This document shows, in pieces, positions 25,526 to 34,236 of a DNA stretch of 64,000 nucleotides. A model generated the notes under the pieces. The model worked only from the letters and a program-made list of their open reading frames with translations. It searched no databases and was not told the DNA's origin. The DNA is from JBFMFR01 sp040752025 (GTDB taxonomy: Bacteria; Chloroflexota; Anaerolineae; Anaerolineales; UBA4823). The stretch spans positions 24,628 through 88,627 of the forward strand of contig JBFMFR010000026.1 of assembly GCA_040752025.1 (NCBI GenBank), given 5' to 3'. A program made the position numbers and the translations under genes. Positions within the stretch are counted from its first letter, which is position 1. Every line of letters starts with the position of its first letter.

Positions 25526-26593
25526 ATGCCCAAAGTTTCGGTGATCATCCCATCCTTTAACCATGCCCTGTATATCCAAGAGGCGATCAACAGTGTGCTG
25601 ACTCAATCGATGCCCGATCTCGAACTGCTCGTCATCGATGATGGCTCTACGGATGACAGCGTCAAGATCCTGAAAAATTACACCGACCCTCGCCTGAAAA
25701 TGATTTGCCAGGCAAATCAAGGCGCTCACGCCGCCATCAACCGCGGGCTTGAACTGGCCCAGGGAGAACACCTCTCCATACTGAATTCGGACGATGCCTA
25801 TCACCCCCAGCGCCTCGAAAAAGCCCTGGCTGTTTTACAGGATAAGCCGGAGACCAGCCTGGTCGGATCGCACATCCGCATCGTGAATGCTCGCAACCGG
25901 CAAATCGGCATAAAACATGATTATCAAGATAGTGAACCCTGGCCGTTGGAATCTCCCGAGCACAGTTTTCGCGCCGATACCGATCTACGCGCCGCCTTGC
26001 TCACCGAAAACTTTTGGTCCACCACCTCCAACTATTTCTTCTCACGCACCTGCTATGAAAGCGTTGGAGCATTCAGGTCCCTGCGCTACACTCATGATTG
26101 GGATTATGCCCTGCGCCTCGCCCGGCTGGGGCCTATGCATTTGCTGCCAGAGGCCCTGCTCAACTACCGGGTGCATGCCAGCAACACCATCCGAGAAAAC
26201 CAGGCCGCCATGATTTTCGAGATTTGCTGGATACTGGCGGTTCATTTACCTGAGCATATCTCGGATGCGGCGTTTTTCAACCAACTGCCTGCGGAAAAGC
26301 GCGTGAGCCAGTTGTTGCATTCCATCTACACTTTCGAGATGGGACGCGTGCTGAACGCCATGCTCCTGCAAAGATTACACCAACGCCCGGACCTGGCCAT
26401 GCAACTCCTTCAGCCGGATGACCCAACTCGCCAGGTTTACCTGGAATATATCCTAAAATCTCTGGGAAACACTGCTAAAAACCAGCAGGTTGAGTCCGAG
26501 ATGGCTTCTCCAAAAACCGGAATGATTTCTCACAGTATTCGCTGGTTGAAACAATTTGTTAGTTCACTGAGCAAAAAGAGGCATCAAAATTGA
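25526..26593 (+). CDS. Family 2 glycosyltransferase
   Basis: A 355-residue GT-A enzyme with VSVIIPSFNHALYIQEA, LLVIDDGSTDDSVKIL and ILNSDDAYHPQRL. THDWDYALRLARLG near residue 195 marks the catalytic base region. ATG at 25526 is preferred; an in-frame GTG at 25502 would overlap the previous gene. The C-terminal 100 residues are helical without recognised motifs. Confidence 0.84.
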   Translation: MPKVSVIIPSFNHALYIQEAINSVLTQSMPDLELLVIDDGSTDDSVKILKNYTDPRLKMICQANQGAHAAINRGLELAQGEHLSILNSDDAYHPQRLEKALAVLQDKPETSLVGSHIRIVNARNRQIGIKHDYQDSEPWPLESPEHSFRADTDLRAALLTENFWSTTSNYFFSRTCYESVGAFRSLRYTHDWDYALRLARLGPMHLLPEALLNYRVHASNTIRENQAAMIFEICWILAVHLPEHISDAAFFNQLPAEKRVSQLLHSIYTFEMGRVLNAMLLQRLHQRPDLAMQLLQPDDPTRQVYLEYILKSLGNTAKNQQVESEMASPKTGMISHSIRWLKQFVSSLSKKRHQN

Positions 26594-27603
26594 TCAAGAT
26601 CGTTTCTCGCTTCTCAGGCAAAAATCAACTTCGCATCGGTGAAATCGCAGAATTCGAAATTATCCGGGCAAACGAGCAGGTAGAAACGCGTGCTTACGTC
26701 ACTCACCAGAATGTACATTACCTGAAACCACTGAATAATTGGAATTCAAGTAACACCTTGCTCTTTTTCCCCGAATCGCCAGGGCGCTATACCCTGGCCA
26801 TCCAGTGGCGCCACCCGCAAGGTGCACATGGCTGGATACAACAGCATTTCCAGGTCAATGCTGACCGCCAGACCACCAGCACACCTCAGCAGATCCAGAT
26901 CGATCAGAACACCCGCATCTGGGCTCCAGGTGAATGGGAAGCGCTGCTTCTGAAAGATTATGAAAAACCGGCAGCCAATTTGCTGCCCAGGATTGTCGCG
27001 CCTGCAAGCGTTGTCTACGATATCGGCGCCAACCTGGGAATATATTCGCTGTGTTTCTCCCGTCTGGTAGGGCCTCAAGGACGCGTGTATTGCTTCGAGG
27101 CCAATCCCGTTTGTGTCTATTTTTTGCAAGCCAACCTGGAATTGAACCAGGCCAAAAACTGCGAGATTCTACCAGTCGCAATTACTGATCAACCTGGTAA
27201 TGTGAACTTCACCCTCAACTACGGCAACTCGGCGCTTGGGCTCATCCAGACATCAGGCTTCTACGCCTCGAAGACAGGCCACGAGATCGGTGTACATGGG
27301 TTGACCATCGATACCCTGATCGAAACTTTCGATTTGGCCAGCCCCAACCTGATCAAAATCGACATCGAGGGCGCCGAGGAATATGCCGTCATCGGGTTGC
27401 AGAAAACCCTTGAACGCTGCCATCCCACAATCCTGCTCGAAGTACACGGCCGCCAGGCCGCTCACCCAACCTTTCGAAGGTTGCACAATCTTGGCTATCG
27501 CTTTCAGGAGATTACCAGTGGACAAACATTTGATAATTTGGAAGCCCTCCTAAACTGGTTCCCTGAAGCCGTAATGCAGTTCCTGTGCACACCCGTGGAT
27601 TGA
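26590..27603 (+). CDS. FkbM-type methyltransferase with N-terminal beta domain
   Basis: In this 337-residue protein the first 115 residues look like a beta-sandwich of unknown function (repeated Trp/Tyr strands, no metal motif). From about residue 120 the FkbM fold begins: VVYDIGANLGIYSLCFS (SAM loop), VYCFEANPVCVYFLQANL, NLIKIDIEGAEEYAV and ILLEVHGRQ. Such enzymes O-methylate sugars. The start is TTG at 26590, overlapping the previous stop. Confidence 0.8.
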   Translation: MIKIVSRFSGKNQLRIGEIAEFEIIRANEQVETRAYVTHQNVHYLKPLNNWNSSNTLLFFPESPGRYTLAIQWRHPQGAHGWIQQHFQVNADRQTTSTPQQIQIDQNTRIWAPGEWEALLLKDYEKPAANLLPRIVAPASVVYDIGANLGIYSLCFSRLVGPQGRVYCFEANPVCVYFLQANLELNQAKNCEILPVAITDQPGNVNFTLNYGNSALGLIQTSGFYASKTGHEIGVHGLTIDTLIETFDLASPNLIKIDIEGAEEYAVIGLQKTLERCHPTILLEVHGRQAAHPTFRRLHNLGYRFQEITSGQTFDNLEALLNWFPEAVMQFLCTPVD

Positions 27604-27612
27604 GGTCACAGT

Positions 27613-28695
27613 ATGCCAGAATCCAGAACTGTCGCGATCAGCCTGGTGATACCCTGCTACAACCGCTCGCACGATCTGCACAGAGTTTTAGCAGCCTACG
27701 AGGGGCAGAAAGGCGATGAGCCCTTCGAGATCATCGCTATCGACGATGGCTCACAGGATGAAACCTTCGCACTGCTTTCGGCCTATCAGCCTGAGCGCTT
27801 CTCGCTGCGTGCCATACGCCAGGAAAGCAACCAGGGGCCGGCCGCGGCGCGTAACCTGGGGATTGATCTGGCCAGCGCACCTGTGATTCTGTTCGCCGGG
27901 GATGACATCCTCCCCGATCCGTACATGGTATTGAGCCACATCATCCAGCATCGTCGTTTCCCCAACCCCGAGACCGCCATCTTGGGGCGCGTCCAATGGC
28001 CTTACGATATGCCCATCAATACGCTCATGCAGCACATCGATGGCATCGGCGCCCAACAATTCAGCTACTACTATTTCAAAGACGAGCAGGAATACGATTT
28101 CCGGCACTTTTATACTGCCAATATCTCCATCAAACGCAATTTCCTGAAATCCATTGGAAAAGCTTTCGATACAGGCTTCAAGTATGCTGCCTTCGAAGAT
28201 GTCGAGTTATCGTATCGCCTGGCGCAGCGCGGCCTGCGCATCATCTATTCGTTCCTAATTCTCGGCTATCACTATCATTACCACACCATCTGGTCCTTTT
28301 CGACACGCCAATACCACACAGGACTGATGGCATACAAACTGGTTCAACAACATCCCAATGTCGCCGGCCTCATCATGGGCAGAGGCTGGCTGCTCGATTG
28401 GCTGGGTTGGAGTTCAGGCGCCCTGTTACAGCCACGCGTTCCACTGCTCACCTCGGAATTGGAAAACGCCTGCATGCACTGGCTCAGCGCTCACGAATGG
28501 GAGCCCCATCCGCTTCTGGATCAGGCTTATTTAACTGTGCTCAGGTATTATTTTAAAAAAGGGTTGATCGATGGCGCCATCAAGAACCCCAAACTGGCGG
28601 GCCGCGTCAACCATGTCCACGCCCAACAAACGCTCGGTAAACTTGCCCGCGACCTGGAGTTGTCGATAGCGGGTTCATTTCCGGTGCAAAACTGA
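27613..28695 (+). CDS. Family 2 glycosyltransferase
   Basis: A 360-residue GT-A enzyme: AISLVIPCYNRSHDLHRVL, IIAIDDGSQDETF, ARNLGIDLAS and FAGDDILPDPYM (DXD position). FKYAAFEDVELSYRLAQRG near residue 190 carries the ED motif. Start ATG at 27613, nine bases after the previous gene. Confidence 0.86.
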   Translation: MPESRTVAISLVIPCYNRSHDLHRVLAAYEGQKGDEPFEIIAIDDGSQDETFALLSAYQPERFSLRAIRQESNQGPAAARNLGIDLASAPVILFAGDDILPDPYMVLSHIIQHRRFPNPETAILGRVQWPYDMPINTLMQHIDGIGAQQFSYYYFKDEQEYDFRHFYTANISIKRNFLKSIGKAFDTGFKYAAFEDVELSYRLAQRGLRIIYSFLILGYHYHYHTIWSFSTRQYHTGLMAYKLVQQHPNVAGLIMGRGWLLDWLGWSSGALLQPRVPLLTSELENACMHWLSAHEWEPHPLLDQAYLTVLRYYFKKGLIDGAIKNPKLAGRVNHVHAQQTLGKLARDLELSIAGSFPVQN

Positions 28696-28799
28696 AAAGT
28701 TCACCTTTCTACACATTCGTTATCAGTAAGAATGCGATCCTGAAACAGACTCTATCCAGAAATCGAGGCGATTTTCTGGCAGTTCTGCTTCTGGCAGGG

Positions 28800-31598
28800 T
28801 TGACTTGCACGTTTTTATGGCGAACGGTGTTCCTGGGTCAGGTGATCATGCCAGTGGATATGATCTACGACACCGAGCCCTGGAACAGCGAAACCTCGAT
28901 AAAGCCGCCTGACCATCCCTGGAATCCCAATCTTACGGATGTAATCTGGCAGCTATACCCGACCTCATCCTATGCCAGCCAGGCTCTGAAGAATGGTGGT
29001 CTCTTTTGGAATCCTTACTTGTTGGGCGGTGCGCCTGCCCTGGCGCAGGGCGATATGTTTCTGAATCCAATTTTCTTAGGGTTGAGCGCTTTCTTGCCCA
29101 CCGCCAGGGTTTACAACTGGTTGGCCGTCATCCATTTATTCCTGGCCGGTTTCTTCACTTACATTCTGCTGCGCGAAATGGAAGCAAAACCTTTCGGCAC
29201 GCTGGTTGGAAGCCTGGCCTTCGCCTTCAACGGCTATCTGGTTGGCTGGCTGGCGATTCGAAACGTTGCCGATACGATGGTCTGGCTGCCGTTGACATTG
29301 TGGGGCATCGAGCGCGCTCTCAAGCGCAAGGATTGGCGTTGGACTATCGCGGGGGCGATGAGTTTCGCCATCCAGATTTTCTCGGGATTCATTTTGTGGC
29401 CATTTTACGGGGCCATCACTCTGCTCCTGTTGGCTCTCTATCGAAGTCTGGTAACCTGGCGCGGGGAGAAAAATATCCGGCACGCTGTTCTTCCCATTTT
29501 CTACACAATCCTGACCCTGGGGGCAGGCACGCTGCTGGCTGCGCCACAATTGCTGCCAACCATACAGCTTTACTTCCTTTCACAGCGCAGCGAGCCATTA
29601 GGGGCATCCAGCTATCTGGATCTTAAGTTCGCTCTCTTGCGCCTGGTAGCGCCTCTTTTGCAAGGTAACGCCGTGCGAGGCAATACCTACCTGGGGCCCT
29701 TTAATTACGCCGAAACAGATTTGTACTTCGGCGTTCTGCCGCTATTTTTCCTGTTTGCCAGCCTGCGTTCCCCTCAACGCAAACTGGCCTGGGGTTTCTT
29801 TGGCATCGGGGCGATATCCTTGCTGGCCGTGACCAATATCCCGCCCTTCCGGCAAATCGTGGCAGCCGTCTACCCCATTTTCCTGAACACGTTTCCTGGG
29901 CGGATTTATTATGTGGTCGCATTCACCTGGTCTATTGCCGCAGGATTGGGCGCAGACTGGCTCCTGGAAACAGGCGCGCCGCGCCGCATAGCACAGTACA
30001 CTGCCAGATTCCTGATGTACACCGCCTTATTTCTTGCCCTCATCTGTGCAATTCTTTGGGTTCTGGCAAAGCAGATAAACCCCGCCAATAGCACCATCAA
30101 GTTTCTCGCAAATACCTACCCCCAAAGCTTGTTAGCCGCCGTTTGTTGGCTTGCTATCACCATCCTGGTTTTTTGGGCCCTGAGTAGGACGATTCCGAAA
30201 GTGCGCCTGATCCGGAGTCTCAGTCTGGTAACGATCGTTGCGGAACTGTTTATATTAGGAATCAACTATAACTCCACATATGAAATCCAATGGGCCTTCC
30301 CCAAAACGCCCAGTTTGGAATTTCTAGAGAACTTGGACTTGCAAGAAAGTGAGCCTTATCGCCTCCTCAATGTAAATTCGGGACAGATCCTGCTTGGGAA
30401 TACCCCAGCGCTGTATCGCCTTCAAACCCTCAGTGGATACTCGCCCTGGGTATTGCAACGCTACGCTGCATACATGGAATTAACCAAAAGCCGCGTCCCG
30501 GCCTTCAACCACGTTTATTTCTTCGATTGCTGCCAACGGCTGCTAGACGCGATGAATATCAAGTATCTATATCTATCCAAAGACACTCCTCTTAGCGACC
30601 TCGGCGTCTTTGACTTCGGCAGCGATCTGAACCAGGCTCAGGTTGACCCACAATCCTACACTTCCGTTTCCAGGTTATACTGGACGGTCGCCGGAAAACA
30701 ACAGCCCGTCATTTACCAACATCCTCCTTCGCGTATCAGTTACACATTGCACCTCGAAAAGCAAGCCACACTAAGCACTGCGATAACCATCGATTCTCAA
30801 GCCTGGGACAAGCCAGGGGACGGCGTGTTGTTCGAAATCTATCTCCAGCCCGCCACAAGCGGGACCGACGTTTTGCTATTCTCGAAATACATCGACCCCA
30901 AAAATCAACCCGCCGACCGCAGCCCAACCTCCATTGAAGTAGATTTAAGTCCGTATTCAGGACAGACTATCCAACTTAGTTTCGTCACCAGCCCAGGCCC
31001 GAAAGGGAACCTATCTTATGATTGGGCCGGTTGGGTAGATCCGCACATCGAAAACTTCAAGGAACCTAGTTTGAAGCTTGTCTACGATGGCCCCAACAAA
31101 GTATACGAAAACCTCGAAGCACTTCCCAGAGCCTGGATCGTGCATAGCGTAATGCGTGTCGCTCCTGACAATATCAAGGCAATCAAAACCTACCTGAACA
31201 ACCCGAAATACAACCCGGCTACGCAGGCCATCGTAGAATCAAATGATCCAATCAACCATTCCATTCAACTACCTGCAAAAGATCGAAAAGATTATAAAGA
31301 CAGTGCCTGTATCACCAAGTATCAACCAGAGCGCGTCGAGATCGACGCTTTTTTGGATGCCCCAGGGTTGCTAATCTTATCAGATATCATGTATCCGGGC
31401 TGGAGGGCTTACGTTGACGGGGTTGAAACACCCATCCTAACTACCAATTTAATCATGCGAGGAGTACTATTGACAGAAGGCCAGCATCGGGTTATCTTCA
31501 AATATATACCAAACATGTTATTTCTGGGCATCATCATAGCATGCACCGCTTCCGCAATAATCATTGCGATTTTGGCCCTTACAGCAAGAAACCAGTAG
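28800..31598 (+). CDS. YfhO-family polytopic membrane protein
   Basis: A protein of about 932 residues has some dozen membrane helices followed by a long soluble domain. The closing LSDIMYPGWRAYVDGVE is diagnostic of YfhO-type proteins, implicated in glycan transfer to lipids or teichoic acids at the cell surface. TTG at 28800 is the first standard start codon in this frame. The open frame extends upstream and encodes NRGDFLAVLLLAG, the natural first half of the first helix, so true translation may begin earlier, perhaps at a rare codon such as CTG 28740. Confidence 0.8.
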   Translation: MTCTFLWRTVFLGQVIMPVDMIYDTEPWNSETSIKPPDHPWNPNLTDVIWQLYPTSSYASQALKNGGLFWNPYLLGGAPALAQGDMFLNPIFLGLSAFLPTARVYNWLAVIHLFLAGFFTYILLREMEAKPFGTLVGSLAFAFNGYLVGWLAIRNVADTMVWLPLTLWGIERALKRKDWRWTIAGAMSFAIQIFSGFILWPFYGAITLLLLALYRSLVTWRGEKNIRHAVLPIFYTILTLGAGTLLAAPQLLPTIQLYFLSQRSEPLGASSYLDLKFALLRLVAPLLQGNAVRGNTYLGPFNYAETDLYFGVLPLFFLFASLRSPQRKLAWGFFGIGAISLLAVTNIPPFRQIVAAVYPIFLNTFPGRIYYVVAFTWSIAAGLGADWLLETGAPRRIAQYTARFLMYTALFLALICAILWVLAKQINPANSTIKFLANTYPQSLLAAVCWLAITILVFWALSRTIPKVRLIRSLSLVTIVAELFILGINYNSTYEIQWAFPKTPSLEFLENLDLQESEPYRLLNVNSGQILLGNTPALYRLQTLSGYSPWVLQRYAAYMELTKSRVPAFNHVYFFDCCQRLLDAMNIKYLYLSKDTPLSDLGVFDFGSDLNQAQVDPQSYTSVSRLYWTVAGKQQPVIYQHPPSRISYTLHLEKQATLSTAITIDSQAWDKPGDGVLFEIYLQPATSGTDVLLFSKYIDPKNQPADRSPTSIEVDLSPYSGQTIQLSFVTSPGPKGNLSYDWAGWVDPHIENFKEPSLKLVYDGPNKVYENLEALPRAWIVHSVMRVAPDNIKAIKTYLNNPKYNPATQAIVESNDPINHSIQLPAKDRKDYKDSACITKYQPERVEIDAFLDAPGLLILSDIMYPGWRAYVDGVETPILTTNLIMRGVLLTEGQHRVIFKYIPNMLFLGIIIACTASAIIIAILALTARNQ

Positions 31599-31636
31599 AG
31601 TTATCAAATCCCTTTGGCTTACATTTTTGATAACTC
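31598..31636. terminator. Perfect 11-bp inverted repeat after the YfhO gene
   Basis: GAGTTATCAAA at 31598-31608 pairs exactly with TTTGATAACTC at 31626-31636. No long T run follows, so it is a weak or Rho-assisted terminator, or a protein-binding site. Confidence 0.4.
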
Positions 31637-31655
31637 CCCGACCGTGTTAGTCACA

Positions 31656-31661
31656 TATAAT
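31656..31661 (+). promoter_or_regulatory. Probable -10 box for the beta-helix gene
   Basis: TATAAT lies in AT-rich DNA about 100 bases before the start at 31762. No good -35 box sits at 17 bases. A stray AAAGGAG at 31670-31676 lies in the leader, far from the annotated start. Confidence 0.35.
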
Positions 31662-31761
31662 CGAAATAGAAAGGAGTTCCAAAACTGCGGAGTCTAACGC
31701 TCTCAAAATACTGGCCTGAAAACAAGAGTTGTTAGCAAGGTAATTTATAAGGTATATAAGT

Positions 31762-34155
31762 ATGGTAGCAAAATTTGCAGGTCGATGTTTACTGGCTTTG
31801 GGCTTATTTTTAGGTTGGGTACAAAATGCCCGGGCTGCCGCACCCATGCAAGAGTATCAGGCAGATTTTAGCGAAAAAGCAGAAGTCTCGTTACTCAGCA
31901 GTTCAATTATCTACGTTCCCGGCACGAACAATAAAAACTTACAAACTGCGATCAATGAAGTCAGTGATGGCGGGATCATTGAGATTGCCAATGGCACCTA
32001 TACTTCGCCTTCCGGGGGATTTTCAATCCTCGATATGAACAAAAGCTTCACGGTTCGGGCCGCCCCTGGGGCCACAGTCATCCTGAATGGAGCGGGAAGT
32101 ACCCGCGTCCTCCAGTTTCGCAACAGCGTCGAAAATTCGGCGCACATTGATTTTATTGGAATCACATTTTCGAATGGGTTTTCCTCGTTAGACTACATTG
32201 CCGCAGGCGTCACCCTGACAAAAGCTAAAGCCACTTTCATCGATTGCGCATTTTTCAATAACCAAAAATCCATGTCTCCCAACAGGACCGTGGGAGACGC
32301 AGTCGTGGTTGTCAACTCAACAGCCTTCTTCTACAACGCCACGTGGCAAAATAACCTCTCTCAGGATGGGGGCGCTGCCATCGGGATTCGCGACTCGAAA
32401 GTCTACATTCACAACTCTAGGTTCATCAACAACCAGACTACCACAACCAGCACCAGCGAAATGCCCGGTGGAGGCGCCATCAACGTCGGCAATTCCACGC
32501 TTAACATCACAAATACACGCTTCGAAGGCAACCGGTCCGTTGGCCATGGTGGCGCGATTACGGCAATTGGCAACGTGGGAACATCTGGCATGGAACTGCT
32601 GATTACCAATTCCACATTCTACAACAACCAGGCTACCCGCACAATTTCAAGCCCCAGCCCACTGGAGGGCGGTGCGATTGCGGTCGAAGATATCAGCATC
32701 ATGCGCATCTTCAATTCAAGGTTTATACGCAACAGCGCAAAAATCGGTGGGGCACTCTCCATCTTCCGGGCCAAGGCTGAAATTTACGACAGCGCCTTTT
32801 TGGGCAACCAGGCAACCGATACCATCCCCACATCTGGCTCTGGCGGAGCGATTAACTTCAATTATCACGACAGATCTGACTATGCCAGCCTGGTCATCGA
32901 GAGAACCCTTTTCCAGGGGCGTTATGAGACAGTTACAACTGTCGCTCAATTTGCCGGCGGCCTCAATGTAGTAGGGTATGATTCCGCCGTTCGCCCGGAT
33001 GTAACCCTCCGCAAAGTCGTCTTCTACGATCTGGACGTCACTACTCCCTCCAGTTCCACCAAAGGCGGCACGGGCGGCGCCATGCTGGTCTATGGCGCCA
33101 ACCTGCTGATCGAAGATTCATTCGTGTTCAACTGTGATGCTGTAGGACCCAAAGGGGGCATTGGAGGCGGCCTGGCGATCCTGACCTCTTCAGTAGCCAC
33201 TTTGACGAGAACGGCTTTTGCTTACAACACGGCAGATACTTTCGGAGGAGCTCTCTTCGTACAAGGGGCGAACATTTCCATTACTGATTCTCAATTTGTG
33301 AGAAACGAAATCAGCCCTGGGGTTGCAGAAAACGAATACGCTTCGTATGGGGCCGCCATCTTTACCACCATCGACTCATCCTTGAACCGCCCGGTAACCG
33401 GCTCCGTTCATAACTCGATCTTCATAGGCCAAATTGGCATGGCTATTTTCGATGACGATCGCTCATCTGGTCCCATCAATGATGTCATCTACAACACCAA
33501 CAGTTTCTATGAGACCTCTTTCGGCGACCGCGTCTATCGGGACAGCCTGACCCCCACGCAAAATCCAGAAAACTTGAACACCTTGATCGTTACTCGCTCT
33601 GGCGGATTGCCTCCCACAGATAAAGCCCTGTTGGATAACACCCGGCTCACCAGCGCCCCAACCATCGCTCAAATCCTGGCCATGCCGGCTTCAATCCTGC
33701 CCCAGAGCGCCGCCGGCGATGCGCTCCCTACCACCACCACATACGTTGCTTATTTATGGGATGGCGCTTCTGCTGATTTGAATGGAACGCCGCTGTCGAC
33801 GAAGACCGGGATTGTCTCTACGACAACTGCCGGGCAGTACACACTATCTGTAGGTACGCACGTGGTTTCGGCGCAAATTACCAATGGCGCAAGGCCGATC
33901 TTCTCCACCGCCCTTTCTGCTTCACCAACCACTCCCGTTTTCAGTTGGAATATCAATCAAGGGAATTTCCTGAATGCGGTTATGTTGCACAGCCTTACGA
34001 TTACGTCTGCCTCCTCCGGATCGGTTCAATTGCCAGGCGCCAATGCTCTTTACATTTTCTACGTTGTCACGCGAGAAGGCGGTTACTGGCGAACGATTGA
34101 TCCCAGTGAAAAGCTTACCTTGCCCAAGACATACATCCCCTTCACATTGAAATAA
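31762..34155 (+). CDS. Secreted right-handed parallel beta-helix protein
   Basis: The 797-residue protein has a signal peptide with a probable cleavage after NARA (residues 21-24). It then carries many short strand repeats rich in Asn, Gly and Phe (GGAINVGNSTLNITNTRFEG, GGALFVQGANISITDSQFV), the pattern of right-handed beta-helix and Pmp-like proteins. Such folds bind or cleave polysaccharide, but no catalytic motif could be placed. A non-repeating domain of about 140 residues closes the protein. The gene has its own promoter region, is flanked by a strong terminator, and its base composition is more AT-rich than the first 15 kb. Confidence 0.78.
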   Translation: MVAKFAGRCLLALGLFLGWVQNARAAAPMQEYQADFSEKAEVSLLSSSIIYVPGTNNKNLQTAINEVSDGGIIEIANGTYTSPSGGFSILDMNKSFTVRAAPGATVILNGAGSTRVLQFRNSVENSAHIDFIGITFSNGFSSLDYIAAGVTLTKAKATFIDCAFFNNQKSMSPNRTVGDAVVVVNSTAFFYNATWQNNLSQDGGAAIGIRDSKVYIHNSRFINNQTTTTSTSEMPGGGAINVGNSTLNITNTRFEGNRSVGHGGAITAIGNVGTSGMELLITNSTFYNNQATRTISSPSPLEGGAIAVEDISIMRIFNSRFIRNSAKIGGALSIFRAKAEIYDSAFLGNQATDTIPTSGSGGAINFNYHDRSDYASLVIERTLFQGRYETVTTVAQFAGGLNVVGYDSAVRPDVTLRKVVFYDLDVTTPSSSTKGGTGGAMLVYGANLLIEDSFVFNCDAVGPKGGIGGGLAILTSSVATLTRTAFAYNTADTFGGALFVQGANISITDSQFVRNEISPGVAENEYASYGAAIFTTIDSSLNRPVTGSVHNSIFIGQIGMAIFDDDRSSGPINDVIYNTNSFYETSFGDRVYRDSLTPTQNPENLNTLIVTRSGGLPPTDKALLDNTRLTSAPTIAQILAMPASILPQSAAGDALPTTTTYVAYLWDGASADLNGTPLSTKTGIVSTTTAGQYTLSVGTHVVSAQITNGARPIFSTALSASPTTPVFSWNINQGNFLNAVMLHSLTITSASSGSVQLPGANALYIFYVVTREGGYWRTIDPSEKLTLPKTYIPFTLK

Positions 34156-34174
34156 CCTCACTTGCGAAAAACAC

Positions 34175-34209
34175 AGAGCCCACCTGCTGCGAGTGGGCTC
34201 TATGTTTTT
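34175..34209 (+). terminator. Rho-independent terminator after the beta-helix gene
   Basis: AGAGCCCAC at 34175-34183 pairs with GTGGGCTCT at 34193-34201, followed by ATGTTTTTA. Confidence 0.85.
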
Positions 34210-34224
34210 ATCCTGACTGCAAGT

Positions 34225-34230
34225 TATAAT
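34225..34230 (+). promoter_or_regulatory. -10 box directly before a start codon
   Basis: TATAAT ends six bases before the ATG at 34237, so initiation would fall on or next to the start codon. No clear -35 box was seen. Confidence 0.35.
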
Positions 34231-34236
34231 TCAATT

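Noticed and set aside
31677..31740. Short leader peptide after AAAGGAG at 31670
   Set aside because: Only a CTG-initiated 16-codon frame exists there, with no amino-acid bias suggesting attenuation.
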